Positions 7,909 to 15,952 are shown, counted from the first letter of the stretch. The stretch is 41,135 nucleotides of DNA from Roseiarcus sp035656495 (GCA_035656495.1 DASRSL010000114.1:1-41135); one strand, 5' to 3'. Made by a program: numbers and translations. Notes: generated by a model not told the origin, from the sequence alone.

Positions 7909-8460
7909 GCCCCGCCATCTGACAAGGCGTCTCCTAGCGCACCCGCGTGAACTCGCTGTCAACGCTCGTCGACCGCAGACGCCATCGGAGCATTCCAACA
8001 GATATCCTTGGCCTCGTCGCCGTCCGCCACCGAACGGGCGATGCCTCGATTGTGCGCCTGAGCGGAATTTCTCCCGCCGCAAGATGTTCGCATGGGTAGA
8101 ACTACGCATTGATTTTCGTCTCAATGTCGCGTTTTAGGTCTAATTTCGTCGATCCGCAGGCTCGGCGGAAAGAGTTCGATAGGCGAAGCACAACCTTTGC
8201 GCCGCTTTGATGGCGCCTTCACGTTGCAGTTGTATAGATTCGGGCCGAAACAGGACAAGAGTGCGTCATGGACGGTATAGGAGGCCAGAATTCCCTTGAC
8301 CCAACCACCGATGTCTGTTAACAATTTTTTTAGTTTCCGCATTGTTGGCCAATTGCAGCTGATGGAGCGCTGCAGCAGGTGTTTGTGCGCTGCACAAAGC
8401 ATTGAAGGCGGAAGCGACGCTCCGACTGGTTGCGAACCGCATTAACCGGGGAAGAAAATC
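7909..8460. other. Intergenic region (552 bp) upstream of the large secreted protein
   Basis: No open frame here has coding character. The second half is AT-richer than its surroundings and holds a weak promoter-like pair, TTGACC at 8296-8301 and TAACAA at 8319-8324 with 17 bases between them. The candidate is about 140 bases before the downstream ATG, so a long leader would result. Confidence 0.35.
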
Positions 8461-10101
8461 ATGACATATTTGGAACATGTTCCGCGCCCAGGCGCGGGAT
8501 GGCGAGCGTGCGCGCTGGCCGTCGGAACTTTGGGGCTCTTGCTGTTCGGCGCCGCTGCGCAGGCGCAAACAGCTGGACAGCCAAGGGGAACCCTGAGTGA
8601 TCAGGCCAAGAGCGGAAGCATCGGGCCCGGAAAGATCATTGAGGCCCCCTTGAGCAGCGCCTCGTACGTTCCGACCCCCGCTCAGATCGCGGCTCACGAA
8701 CAGCTGCTGGCCCTCAAGTCGCAGCACGCGGCGCCTCCGCTCGGGCCCCACACGACGGCGTTGCAGGTGGCGGCCCCCGGCGGCCCGCAGACCGATCCCA
8801 CGGTCAAGCAGGCAGCCACCGACTTCACCGTTTTCAAGAATAGCCTGATCAATTCGACGTGTTCAGGCTGCGCGCAGTCGACCGTCAACGAGCCGTCGAC
8901 GGCGAACAGCGGTAAAAACATTATAGCGATCAGCAACTGGAACATCGCCTACGCCCTGAACGGCGGCGCTGGAACCATCACCTGGCAGAACCAGGATCCC
9001 TACACGCTCTCGTCTGGGTACTGCTGTGACCAGATCATCCTCTACAACCCGGACCGCGACGTGTTCGTCATGCTCCTGCTGGACTACGCAGGGGAGGGGG
9101 CCTCGACCAATGGTCTCACGATATCGACTGCGCGCGGCACGGCGCCGACTTCCTGGTGCACCTACAAGTTCACCGGGGCAAACTTCGGCGAAGGGGCGAC
9201 GGACACCCTGGACTTCCCGAAGATCGTGATCTCGAACAACAACCTGTATCTGACATGGAACGACTACCCGCCGAATGCGGGCTTCAGGGCTTCGGGGCTC
9301 GCGCGGATGCCGCTCGACTCCCTGGCTTCCTGCACGACCGTCAACTTCAACTACCTGACTCGTACCACCGAGTTCACGTTCGCGCTGACGCAGCAGGGCG
9401 CCCATGACCAGTTCTACTGGGTGTCGAACTGGTTCCTCGACGGCACGGTCGACGGCTCGAACCTGCGCATCTTCCATTGGGCCGACAACAGCGGGACCTA
9501 CTTCTTCAACACGGTAGCGATCAACGCCTTCAACTTCACGATGGGCGCATGCAACTGGTGCGGCCGGCTCGACCCGAGGTCCGAATCGGTGGTGATCACG
9601 CCGGCCGAGTATCGGGCTCAGGCCAATTCTGCCTTCGCCGGCGACCAGATTCTCGAGGTGGCGGGAACGGCCGGTCCGAGCTCGTTCAGCAACGGCAACA
9701 ACTACGTCGTGTACAACTACTTCAAGCTGAATTCGCTCGCCTACATCGGCAACGACGAGACGTACAACACGTCTTACAGCTTCGGCTACCCGTCATGCGC
9801 GACGAACGCAAAAGGCTACGTCGGCTGTGCGATGGTTGAGGGAACGAACCCCGGCGGATTGATTCTGCTGCAGGACAACGTCAGTCCGACCCAGCCATGG
9901 GGCTTCGACTTCGTGCTGGCCGGCGCGAGCTCGAATAGCAGTTGGGGCGACTACACCTGGACCAACCCGTGGCTCCCTGGAGGCGGACCCTTCGAGACTG
10001 TCCTCTGGAATGTCGCCGCGACGGGCGTGGTTCATCCGCACTACATCGTCTGGGGACGGGGAGCCGACGCGAACGACTACAGTCGCTGGAAAGCCAAGTG
10101 A
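8461..10101 (+). CDS. Large secreted protein of unknown function (beta-rich, Cys-containing)
   Basis: The 546-residue protein has a Sec signal peptide (about 1-36, GLLLFGAAAQAQ), a flexible region (37-115) with the motifs SGSIGPGK at 51-58 and APPLGPHTTA at 91-100, and a large beta-rich domain (about 120-546) full of aromatic residues. Several cysteines come in close pairs (CSGC, CCD, CNWC), suggesting disulfides. Repeated patterns such as PKIVISNNNLYLTWND and VVYNYFKLN look like blades of a beta-propeller, but I cannot assign a family. GGGGAAG precedes the ATG. The linker motifs recur in the small inverted gene at 10195-10536, so the two belong together. The protein is probably extracellular or on the cell surface. 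Confidence 0.75.
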   Translation: MTYLEHVPRPGAGWRACALAVGTLGLLLFGAAAQAQTAGQPRGTLSDQAKSGSIGPGKIIEAPLSSASYVPTPAQIAAHEQLLALKSQHAAPPLGPHTTALQVAAPGGPQTDPTVKQAATDFTVFKNSLINSTCSGCAQSTVNEPSTANSGKNIIAISNWNIAYALNGGAGTITWQNQDPYTLSSGYCCDQIILYNPDRDVFVMLLLDYAGEGASTNGLTISTARGTAPTSWCTYKFTGANFGEGATDTLDFPKIVISNNNLYLTWNDYPPNAGFRASGLARMPLDSLASCTTVNFNYLTRTTEFTFALTQQGAHDQFYWVSNWFLDGTVDGSNLRIFHWADNSGTYFFNTVAINAFNFTMGACNWCGRLDPRSESVVITPAEYRAQANSAFAGDQILEVAGTAGPSSFSNGNNYVVYNYFKLNSLAYIGNDETYNTSYSFGYPSCATNAKGYVGCAMVEGTNPGGLILLQDNVSPTQPWGFDFVLAGASSNSSWGDYTWTNPWLPGGGPFETVLWNVAATGVVHPHYIVWGRGADANDYSRWKAK

Positions 10102-10132
10102 TCGAATCCAGCCGTTGACTTGAACGCCATCC

Positions 10133-10159
10133 GGGGTCGGACCTCATGGGTCCGGCCCC
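10133..10159. terminator. Hairpin between convergent genes
   Basis: An 11-bp stem (10133-10143 with 10149-10159, one G-T mismatch) and a five-base loop lie 32 bases after the stop of the large secreted protein and 36 bases before the stop of the convergent small gene. It has no T-run but is placed to end transcription from both sides. Confidence 0.5.
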
Positions 10160-10194
10160 ATTCACGACTCGTCATCCAGCGCCGAACGGCGAAC

Positions 10195-10536
10195 TCAGGG
10201 CCTCGATTGAGCTGAGGGAGTGGTCGCCGGGCCGCCGCCGCCTTCCACTTGTGACGCCGTCGTGTGCGGCCCGAGCGGCGGCGCTGGGCGCCACGGCGGC
10301 GGCACGCGATGCGCCCGTTCGCGAGCCGCGCGCTCGGCGCTCGTCAACGCGTGGCTCCCGGACGGCGCTTTCACTGCTTTTCCGGGCCCGATGCTTCCGC
10401 TCTGCGCTTTCTCGCTCACTGCGCCTGGGGCTCCGACGTTTTGGGCCACGCCCGTCGATTGAGACGTCGCGCCGAGGAGCGCAGCGGCCGCCAGACCCGG
10501 CAACCAGCTCCGGCCTCCGCCAAAGATTCCAAACAT
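10195..10536 (-). CDS. Small secreted protein sharing the N-terminal linker of the neighbouring large secreted protein
   Basis: The 113-residue product begins MFGIFGGGRSWLPGLAAAAL, a plausible signal peptide with cleavage near residue 31. The rest matches residues 37-117 of the protein at 8461-10101: SGSIGPGK (46-53 here, 51-58 there), then after an equal spacing APPLGPHTTA (85-94 here, 91-100 there), then QV and a GGP-T-P tail. It stops exactly where the large protein begins its beta-rich domain. It is therefore either a truncated inverted duplicate or a separate short member of the same family. The match is visible also at DNA level as inverted copies about 1.6 kb apart. The start ATG has only a weak upstream purine stretch. 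Confidence 0.6.
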   Translation of the reverse strand: MFGIFGGGRSWLPGLAAAALLGATSQSTGVAQNVGAPGAVSEKAQSGSIGPGKAVKAPSGSHALTSAERAARERAHRVPPPWRPAPPLGPHTTASQVEGGGGPATTPSAQSRP

Positions 10537-10691
10537 GACATTGCACTCGCTCTATAGGATAAAGTTTCAGTCGCACATCTGGGCCCTGCTCAGGCCGCCG
10601 TCAATGTCAGGCTGATCGGCCCCTGGAGTGGTCCAGTTTGTTCTCCTCGGGAACTGTCACTCCGCGTTCACCGCTCGATCTTGCAGTTTTT

Positions 10692-11090
10692 CTAAATCCC
10701 CCTCTCCTCCTTCCCCCGTCCGAGCGTGATCGAAAACATCCGCCCCGCGATCGCCGCGCCGAGGGCCGGCGTCACTTTCAGCGGCAGGCAGGAATCGACC
10801 GCGCGTTCGGCCTCGGCAAGAAAGCGCCCGCGCGCCTCGACGTCGCCTTCAAGACGCGAATAGGTGATCCGTGGCCTGCCGAAGATCGAGCCGTCGCGCT
10901 TCACCATGAAAGTGATCGTGACCCGCGAGCCGCTCGCGACAAGCGGCGTTCGCGACAGGCAGGCGCCGACTTGCCGGCGGAGCTCGATCAGGGTGTTGGC
11001 CGGCGCCGCTTCCTCAGCGACGGCCGAGGCCGCGGCGAGCAGCAAGGCCGAGGCCGCGGCGGCGCGAAGGAGAGGGGGCGGCCCGCCCAT
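10692..11090 (-). CDS. Secreted protein with TonB C-terminal-like domain
   Basis: The 132-residue protein has a signal peptide (about 1-25, ending SAVAE) and a short alpha/beta domain: VGACLSRTP, VTITFMVKRDGSIFGRPRIT, a helix with AERAVDSCLPLKV, and a final strand GRMFSITLGR. The strand-helix-strand order, the RDGS-x-x-G turn and the Cys-Leu-Pro before the last strand are those of small TonB/TolA-C-like periplasmic proteins found widely in Rhizobiales. Two cysteines (in VGACL and DSCLP) probably form the disulfide seen in relatives. The gene sits four bases from the GFA gene's end on the same strand, suggesting one transcript. Function unknown; the fold assignment is reasonably firm. Confidence 0.7.
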   Translation of the reverse strand: MGGPPPLLRAAAASALLLAAASAVAEEAAPANTLIELRRQVGACLSRTPLVASGSRVTITFMVKRDGSIFGRPRITYSRLEGDVEARGRFLAEAERAVDSCLPLKVTPALGAAIAGRMFSITLGRGKEERGI

Positions 11091-11093
11091 CGC

Positions 11094-11561
11094 CTATCCA
11101 AAAATCGCCTTGCGCCGCGCGAGACTGTCCGCCGGCCACAGGGTCTTGGAGTCGTAATAGGCCTCGAAGGCGGGAACGTCTTGGGGAAGCGCGATCCAGG
11201 GCAGTTTGGAGCGCGTATAGATGTGGACGTCGGGCGGCAGCGCCGCGGGATGGTCGAGCGCGCCGACCCGAACGAAGCTCAGTTGCTCAATTCCGCCGTA
11301 ATGGCTCCAAAGCGCGACCTTGCAAACGAGGCAGCGGTGGATGACGTGCGGGCGGCCGCTGTCGGTCGGGACCGGAACGGCCTCCGTCTCTCGCATGAGC
11401 CTTTCGACCCGGTCGGTCTCGATCAGGGCGTTGATCACGAAGGCGCTGCCGGTCTGCCGCTGGCAGTCCCGGCAGTGGCAGCAGTGGACGAACATCGGCT
11501 GCGACGCGAGCCGATAGCGCATTCGCCCGCAGGCGCAGCCGCCTTCGAGGGCAGGGGCCAT
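11094..11561 (-). CDS. GFA family zinc-binding protein (CENP-V/GFA domain)
   Basis: The start is the ATG at 11561, chosen because AGGAGGAGAG lies just upstream; a longer frame to 11987 runs over other genes. The 155-residue protein carries the metal-site cysteines of the GFA fold: C9 and C11 (GGCACG), C27/C28, C30 and C33 (HCCHCRDCQRQTG), and C77 and C80 (HRCLVCK). The DCQRQTGSAF motif is diagnostic. The family is named after glutathione-dependent formaldehyde-activating enzyme, but most members have no proven activity; formaldehyde handling would be inference only. It is close upstream of the TonB-C-like gene on the same strand. Confidence 0.88.
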   Translation of the reverse strand: MAPALEGGCACGRMRYRLASQPMFVHCCHCRDCQRQTGSAFVINALIETDRVERLMRETEAVPVPTDSGRPHVIHRCLVCKVALWSHYGGIEQLSFVRVGALDHPAALPPDVHIYTRSKLPWIALPQDVPAFEAYYDSKTLWPADSLARRKAIFG

Positions 11562-11697
11562 TCTCTCTCCTCCTTCATTTTCTTTATCGAGCTGCCGAGG
11601 CCGGCAAGTCTGCCTCTTCTCAGCGAAGCGTGGAAGGGACGCGGCGCTCGATAATGCAGGTCCGGGCGGTGCTGGCTGACTGCAGCCGCGCTCCGTA

Positions 11698-11731
11698 GCC
11701 CGTCGAAAGACGGGCGTCCTTACGGACGCCC
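11698..11731. repeat. Two overlapping perfect hairpins
   Basis: GCCCGTC-GAAA-GACGGGC (11698-11715) and GGGCGTCC-TTAC-GGACGCCC (11712-11731) share four bases, so only one can form fully at a time. The stop codon of the SRPBCC fragment lies in the second loop. They may end transcription or mark an insertion breakpoint. Confidence 0.55.
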
Positions 11732-11854
11732 TATGTCGGCGACAAAGCCAGGCGCAAGCCGGGTGTGCAGCGCGCCGACGTCGCGGATGACGGCCCAGGC
11801 GTCGTCGGGCGAAGCGGCCGTCTCGAGCCGCGAGCGGATGGTCGCCATCATCAT
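11720..11854 (-). pseudogene. SRPBCC (START/Bet v1-like) family protein, truncated to its N-terminus
   Basis: The frame encodes 44 residues: MATIRSRLETAASPDDAWAV, then IRDVGALHTRLAPGFVAD, then IGRP and a TAA. This is the first quarter of SRPBCC polyketide-cyclase-like proteins, which begin with a strand, the helix that contains AW-x-x-I/V-R-D-V-G, and the HTRL-x-PGFV turn. Full members have about 140-150 residues, so about 100 are missing. The break falls in a pair of perfect hairpins. The ATG overlaps the TGA of the VOC gene (ATGA), which shows the intact gene was once translationally coupled to it. The remaining bases up to the GFA gene do not continue the domain in any frame I checked. Confidence 0.7.
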
Positions 11855-12225
11855 GCCCCGAGGTGGAGGGCTTCGAGCCGGTAGCCGTCGGGATCGACGA
11901 CAAAGGCGGCGAAATAATCCGCGCTATAGTCGGCGCGAATCCCAGGGCCGCCGTTGTCGCGTCCGCCGGCGGTGAGCGCCGCGGCATGGAAGGCCGCGAC
12001 GCTCTGGCGATCGGGCGCGGCGAAGCAGATGTGGAGACCGGACCTCGGATCCTCGGGAACCGGCGAGGGCGTGGCGCTGATCCATAAGCCCACGCTCTCC
12101 CTGCCGTAGCCGAGCGAGTCCTCCGCGGTGCTGAGCCGCCTGAAGCCTAAGGGCTCGAGCGCCCGGTCGTAGAACGCCTTCGCCCGCGCGATGTCGCGGA
12201 CGCCGATGGAGATGTGGTCGAACAT
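11851..12225 (-). CDS. VOC (glyoxalase/bleomycin-resistance/dioxygenase) family protein
   Basis: The 124-residue protein begins MFDHISIGVRDIARAKAFYD, the N-terminal beta-alpha of a VOC domain with the first metal-ligand His at residue 4, and ends VVDPDGYRLEALHLGA, the last strand with the Glu ligand. The middle contains SGLHICFAAPDRQSV, which supplies the second His. These proteins bind a divalent metal and act on small electrophiles or aromatics; many are glyoxalase-like. The start ATG at 12225 has GGAGGG upstream. It overlaps the truncated SRPBCC gene by four bases. Its substrate cannot be assigned. Confidence 0.85.
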   Translation of the reverse strand: MFDHISIGVRDIARAKAFYDRALEPLGFRRLSTAEDSLGYGRESVGLWISATPSPVPEDPRSGLHICFAAPDRQSVAAFHAAALTAGGRDNGGPGIRADYSADYFAAFVVDPDGYRLEALHLGA

Positions 12226-12263
12226 GCGCGCCCTCCGTTTGTCTGGAGCCCCGTCCGAGGCGA

Positions 12264-12331
12264 ATGCTGGCCGGCCGCGCCGTCGCCGGCTTGGGGAAAA
12301 TTGCTGTATTTTCCCGGTTGCCGGCCAGCAT
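12264..12331. repeat. Nested long palindrome between divergent genes
   Basis: The outer arms ATGCTGGCCGGC (12264-12275) and GCCGGCCAGCAT (12320-12331) are perfect inverted copies. Inside, GGGAAAAT (12294-12301) and ATTTTCCC (12308-12315) form a second perfect stem. The whole could fold as one long interrupted hairpin. It lies 39 bases upstream of the VOC start. Confidence 0.6.
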
Positions 12332-12435
12332 GGAACTCTTCCCGATGACTGCAACCCGTCTGCCGGATAGGTCGGGCGAGACCGGCCTAGGCAAGCTCTG
12401 GCGGGCATAGGTGCAGCCGTGATCCTCACCCACAG

Positions 12436-12536
12436 TGTCATCCCCGCGAAAGCGGTCCAGAGTCTGGGCGCGGAAAAGAATTCCCAATCCCCGCCTGCGC
12501 CCTCCGACTCTGGATGCCCCTTGCGCGGGCATGACA
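12436..12536. repeat. REP-like dispersed palindromic element
   Basis: The ends TGTCATCCCCGCG and CGCGGGCATGACA are inverted copies with one mismatch, and an inner pair CCAGAGTC / GACTCTGG repeats the symmetry. This is the build of proteobacterial intergenic REP elements whose core reads GTCAT-CCCGCG. It lies directly before the start of the ICMT-like gene. Confidence 0.55.
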
Positions 12537-12555
12537 GACTTGCCAGTTGGGAGCC

Positions 12556-13020
12556 ATGATCGTCGTCAGAAGCATCCTGCACAATCTGGCGGTGACAGCT
12601 GTCGCCTTTCTGGTTGCGCTTGTCGGAGCAGGATTGGATCGGCTGTTCAAGATCGGCGAGTTTCGCTCCCCGCCAGCGGCGGCGGTTGGAGCGCTGTTGA
12701 TGTGCATAGGGTTTCTCATTCGGTTCTGGGCCACGTACTATTTTTATACGAACGGGATGAAGGTCATTTCGACAGTGCCCCAAGGGACGTTGCTGACGTC
12801 TGGCCCTTACAATTATTCGCGAAACCCCCTCTATCTCGGCGGAAATATCTTCATGTTCTTCGGGGCCGGTCTTATTCTCGGATCGCCGGCCGCCCTCGCC
12901 GTCACCGCGCTTCACCTTCCTTTCGTGGACCTCTTCATTCGAAGCGAGGAGAAGCAGCTGGAGCAACGATTTGGTGAGGATTGGGTTCGGTACAGACGGT
13001 CCGTGCGCAGGTGGATCTGA
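12556..13020 (+). CDS. Isoprenylcysteine/phospholipid methyltransferase-like membrane protein (ICMT/PEMT family)
   Basis: The 154-residue protein has about four membrane segments (roughly 5-27, 38-60, 90-112 and 113-125) and the family signature in its second half: LLTSGPYNYSRNPLYLGG, then EEKQLEQRFGEDWVRYRRSV. The GPY-x-x-x-RNP-x-Y motif and the C-terminal EE-x-x-L-x-x-x-FG-x-x-Y/W-x-x-Y bind S-adenosylmethionine in ICMT and PEMT-type enzymes. Bacterial members methylate small lipophilic or thiol substrates that are mostly unknown. I start it at the ATG at 12556; a TTG three codons upstream is possible but less likely. A REP-like element lies just before it. Confidence 0.85.
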   Translation: MIVVRSILHNLAVTAVAFLVALVGAGLDRLFKIGEFRSPPAAAVGALLMCIGFLIRFWATYYFYTNGMKVISTVPQGTLLTSGPYNYSRNPLYLGGNIFMFFGAGLILGSPAALAVTALHLPFVDLFIRSEEKQLEQRFGEDWVRYRRSVRRWI

Positions 13021-13042
13021 GCGAGCCAAGCTGGCTCAGATC
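13014..13042 (+). terminator. Inverted repeat overlapping the stop of the ICMT-like gene
   Basis: GATCTGAGC (13014-13022) pairs with GCTCAGATC (13034-13042), with an alternative inner stem GAGCC/GGCTC. The TGA stop is inside the left arm. There is no T-run. Confidence 0.4.
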
Positions 13043-13566
13043 GTGTCGATCCCGTACTGGCGCTCATGGCGCAACCTCCCACTGGACCTTGCGTCGCCGC
13101 CTTTCCGACAGGGCAAGATCTTCAAATAGGATTTAGTTCAGTGATATCGCCAGGCTTCAGCGTATATTCCAAGCACAATATCGTCGAGGCCGACAGCTCC
13201 ATTTGCAAAAACGCCCCGGCAGACTCACGAATACTCGGTGAAAGGCCTCAAACAATATTCTTAAACACCCAATGCCGAGGCATATCTGTTCGAGGCTCTT
13301 TCGAATCACTTCGAGAGTCCGGCCCAGGAGCTTCGTCTAAAAGCTAGTGATTGTCGTAAAATCTGATCATAATCAATGGTCGCACGTCTATACTTGGTCC
13401 AAAACCGATAGTTCGCACAAATTCCCAATATTTGACATCGTGCCGCCACAGAGCGGTAAAATTATCATTCGCCCCTATAAGGGGGGTTGTGAACTCATGT
13501 TTACATGGAGGGGGCGCGCGTGGGTTTGTCGGACAACCCTTCCGGAATGTTGGATTCCGGCGGTCA
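13043..13566. other. AT-richer intergenic region (524 bp), no convincing gene
   Basis: The stretch has lower GC than its surroundings. Open frames in it (for example 13066-13347) have irregular codon use and no recognisable domain. It may hold the promoter of the following binding-protein gene; I cannot point to one site. Confidence 0.4.
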
Positions 13567-15174
13567 ATGCTGAACGACCGCGGACGCAATGGCCCGCCGA
13601 AGGCGACTCCTGTGGCGCAACGCCGCGAAGGCGAGAATGAAAGCGACGAACGCGCCGGTCTGGCTTTGGCGTTCGGCGGGGATTCGGAGGTCGCGGGTCG
13701 CTCGCAGGCCGTTTCCAAGCTCGGACGCCTCAAATATTGGCTTTTGGCGGCCTTCCTCGTTTTCGCAATCGCCGCAGCGTTCGGAGTCCTCCCCCAGCTT
13801 CCCGGCGTGGAGGACCGCCATCTGACGTCGGTGGGGGTCCCTGCGGAGCCGCAATCACCCGCCAATGGGTCCGATCTCGCGGCGAAATTACAGGCTCTCC
13901 AAGCGGAGCCGTCCCCGGACGCTTCCGCCGCCCCGGTCGCCGCTTCGTCCGTGACTCCGGCGACCCCGCCGGGTCCGACGAATAACGTCTCTTCGGTCGC
14001 GACTGCAAACGTCGAAGCCCCGCCCACCGCCCAGAACACCGCGCCCGGCAACCTTCTGCACGGGGTCAACGACACGGAGATTTTGTTTGGGATGGCTGCC
14101 CCTTTCAGTGGCGCGTCGCGCGAGCTCGGCCGCCAGATGAAGATCGGCGTCGAGACCGCCTTCGCCCCGATCAATTCCGCCGGCGGTGTGAACGGACGTC
14201 AGCTAAAACTCGTGGCGGCTGACGACGGTTACGAGCCTGTGCGGACAGCTGACGCCATGCGCGTCCTTTACGATAAGGACCAGGTCTTCGGCTTCATCGG
14301 CAATGTCGGGACGCCGACGGCGGCGGTCGCGCTGCCCTTCGCACTCGACCATCGGGCGCTATTTTTCGGGGCGTTCAGCGGCGCCAACCTCCTTCGTCGC
14401 GATCCGCCCGATCGCTACGTCTTCAACTATCGGGCGAGCTATGCCGAAGAGACAAACGCGGTTGTGCGCTATCTCGTGAATGTGAGGCGTATTCAGCCGA
14501 GCGAGATCGTTGTTTTTGCGCAGCAGGATGCTTATGGCGACTCCGGCTATGCCGGAGTCCAGAAGGCCGTGCGTTCGCTGTCTGGCGACTACCCGGACAT
14601 TGTCCGTCTCGGTTACAAGCGCAACACCGTGGACGTGCAAGACGCTGTGAGCGCGCTGCGCGCCTTCAAGGGGAAAATCAAAGCGGTGGTGATGGTCGCC
14701 TCGTACCGGGCGGCGGCGAAGTTCATCGAAAAGACGCGCGACCTCTATCCCTCGCTGATCTACACCAACGTTTCATTCGTCGGCAGCACGGCGCTGGCCG
14801 ACGAGCTGATGCTGCTCGGGCCGCGATACGCCGCAGGCGTGGTCGTCACCCAGGTGGTGCCCGTGATCAACAGCTTCGCCTCTGTCGTCCTGAAATACAA
14901 GGAAGCGCTCGCTAAGTCTTTTCCCGGTGAATCCCCCGATTATGTATCCTTCGAGGGTTACATCGACGGTTGCATCCTCGTCGAGGCCGTCAAGCGGGTC
15001 GGCCGCGACTTGAACACGGAAAAGCTTGTCGACCATCTCGAGCAAATGCGGGCTTTCGACTTGGGGTTGGGCGCGCCGGTGACTTTCAGCGACAACCAGC
15101 ACCAGGGCTCCCATAGGGTCTGGGGCACGCAATTGGACGAGGCTGGCCACTATCAGCCGATCGATTTGGAGTAG
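13567..15174 (+). CDS. Membrane-anchored type-1 periplasmic binding protein (branched-chain amino acid/amide ABC receptor family)
   Basis: With the ATG at 13567 the protein has 535 residues: a cytoplasmic-looking polar N-terminus (1-55), one membrane segment (about 57-75, KYWLLAAFLVFAIAAAFG), a Ser/Pro/Ala-rich linker to about 160, and a Peripla_BP_6-type domain to the end. The domain opens with LFGMAAPFSGASRELGRQMK and INSAGGVNGRQLKLVAADDG, both typical of Leu/Ile/Val- and amide-binding receptors, and has VFAQQDAYGDSGYAG. Usual receptors are soluble or lipid-anchored and sit beside permease genes; here there is an uncleaved anchor and no ABC permease or ATPase nearby. It may be a sensor or orphan receptor. 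A TTG start at 13432 would add 45 residues and is less likely. Confidence 0.82.
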   Translation: MLNDRGRNGPPKATPVAQRREGENESDERAGLALAFGGDSEVAGRSQAVSKLGRLKYWLLAAFLVFAIAAAFGVLPQLPGVEDRHLTSVGVPAEPQSPANGSDLAAKLQALQAEPSPDASAAPVAASSVTPATPPGPTNNVSSVATANVEAPPTAQNTAPGNLLHGVNDTEILFGMAAPFSGASRELGRQMKIGVETAFAPINSAGGVNGRQLKLVAADDGYEPVRTADAMRVLYDKDQVFGFIGNVGTPTAAVALPFALDHRALFFGAFSGANLLRRDPPDRYVFNYRASYAEETNAVVRYLVNVRRIQPSEIVVFAQQDAYGDSGYAGVQKAVRSLSGDYPDIVRLGYKRNTVDVQDAVSALRAFKGKIKAVVMVASYRAAAKFIEKTRDLYPSLIYTNVSFVGSTALADELMLLGPRYAAGVVVTQVVPVINSFASVVLKYKEALAKSFPGESPDYVSFEGYIDGCILVEAVKRVGRDLNTEKLVDHLEQMRAFDLGLGAPVTFSDNQHQGSHRVWGTQLDEAGHYQPIDLE

Positions 15175-15329
15175 CTGTCAACTTGTTTGCGTAAATCGCG
15201 TGCCGTTCCAGTCTTCCGCTGCCTGTTGAAGTGTGGAAAGGTGCAGAGGTCCGGAACAGCCGGATTTCTACGTGCACTGATATCGTTGCGCGCCGGCTGA
15301 CCACCCGCGCTTGGGTCGCGACAGACCCT

Positions 15330-15348
15330 CTTCCCTGCGGCAGGGAAG
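15330..15348. terminator. Hairpin downstream of the SnoaL-like gene
   Basis: CTTCCCTG-CGG-CAGGGAAG is a perfect 8-bp stem located 35 bases beyond the SnoaL-like stop and about 155 bases beyond the binding-protein stop. No T-run follows on either strand. Confidence 0.35.
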
Positions 15349-15382
15349 TCGGTCCGAACCGGGGCCTCGAACGGCGCCGTCG

Positions 15383-15865
15383 TCACCCCCTCATCTGCGC
15401 CACGACGCCGGCGATGTCGCCCATCCCCCAATGCTCGACGATCTTTCCGTCGGCGATGCGGAAGATGTCGCAGGAGGTGAACCAGAGCCGCTTGTGGGTC
15501 GGGTCGATGCCGTAATAGCGGCCCTCGTGGGCGCCCTCGTAGACGAAGCTCGCCGCGATCTTGTCGGCATCGGCGACCGTCGTCTGGATCGTCACCTTGA
15601 GGTCCGGCAAGGCCTTGAGGCGGGCGGCGAAGAAGGCGACGGTCGCGGCCTTCGGGCTGATCCCGCCCGGCGGGGCGGCCGCGGCGCTCGATTGATGATT
15701 GACGTAGTCCTCGGCGAAAAGGGCGGCGAACGCGTCGAGATCATGCGCGGTGAGCGTCTCGGCGAAACGCCGGGCGATCATCGCGTCGGCGGCTTCGGCG
15801 CGCCTCGCCGCGAGCGCCGCCGCTCCGGCCAGCGCGCCGCCGGCGATCAAGGTTCTGCGCCGCAT
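15383..15865 (-). CDS. SnoaL-like ester cyclase family protein with Tat-type signal
   Basis: The 160-residue protein begins MRRRTLIAGGALAGAAALAARRAEA, which has a basic n-region, an Ala/Gly-rich core and an A-x-A site near residue 26, in the style of Tat-like signals. The rest is one SnoaL-like domain (about 30-158): FAETLTAHDLDAFAALFAED, YVNHQ, the usual pocket segment LPDLKVTIQTTVADADKIA, and GKIVEHWGMGD near the end. SnoaL-like proteins have an NTF2-type cone fold and act on small ring molecules or just bind them. Export to the periplasm is unusual for an enzyme of polyketide type and points to a different role here. Separate transcription is likely. Confidence 0.82.
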   Translation of the reverse strand: MRRRTLIAGGALAGAAALAARRAEAADAMIARRFAETLTAHDLDAFAALFAEDYVNHQSSAAAAPPGGISPKAATVAFFAARLKALPDLKVTIQTTVADADKIAASFVYEGAHEGRYYGIDPTHKRLWFTSCDIFRIADGKIVEHWGMGDIAGVVAQMRG

Positions 15866-15952
15866 GCCGCCTCCATTCGAAACGCCGGCGCGCCCAATCG
15901 CGCTCGCGACCTTTCTACCCCATTCCGGATGCGAGCGGAGCCCTTTTTGTTT

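Noticed and set aside
8121..8402. Minus-strand 93-codon frame upstream of the large secreted protein
   Set aside because: Composition mixes Cys, His and Arg without order, no start signal, in a region that reads as intergenic.
13066..13347. Plus-strand 93-codon frame in the AT-richer spacer before the binding-protein gene
   Set aside because: Irregular codon use, no ribosome-binding site and no recognisable domain.
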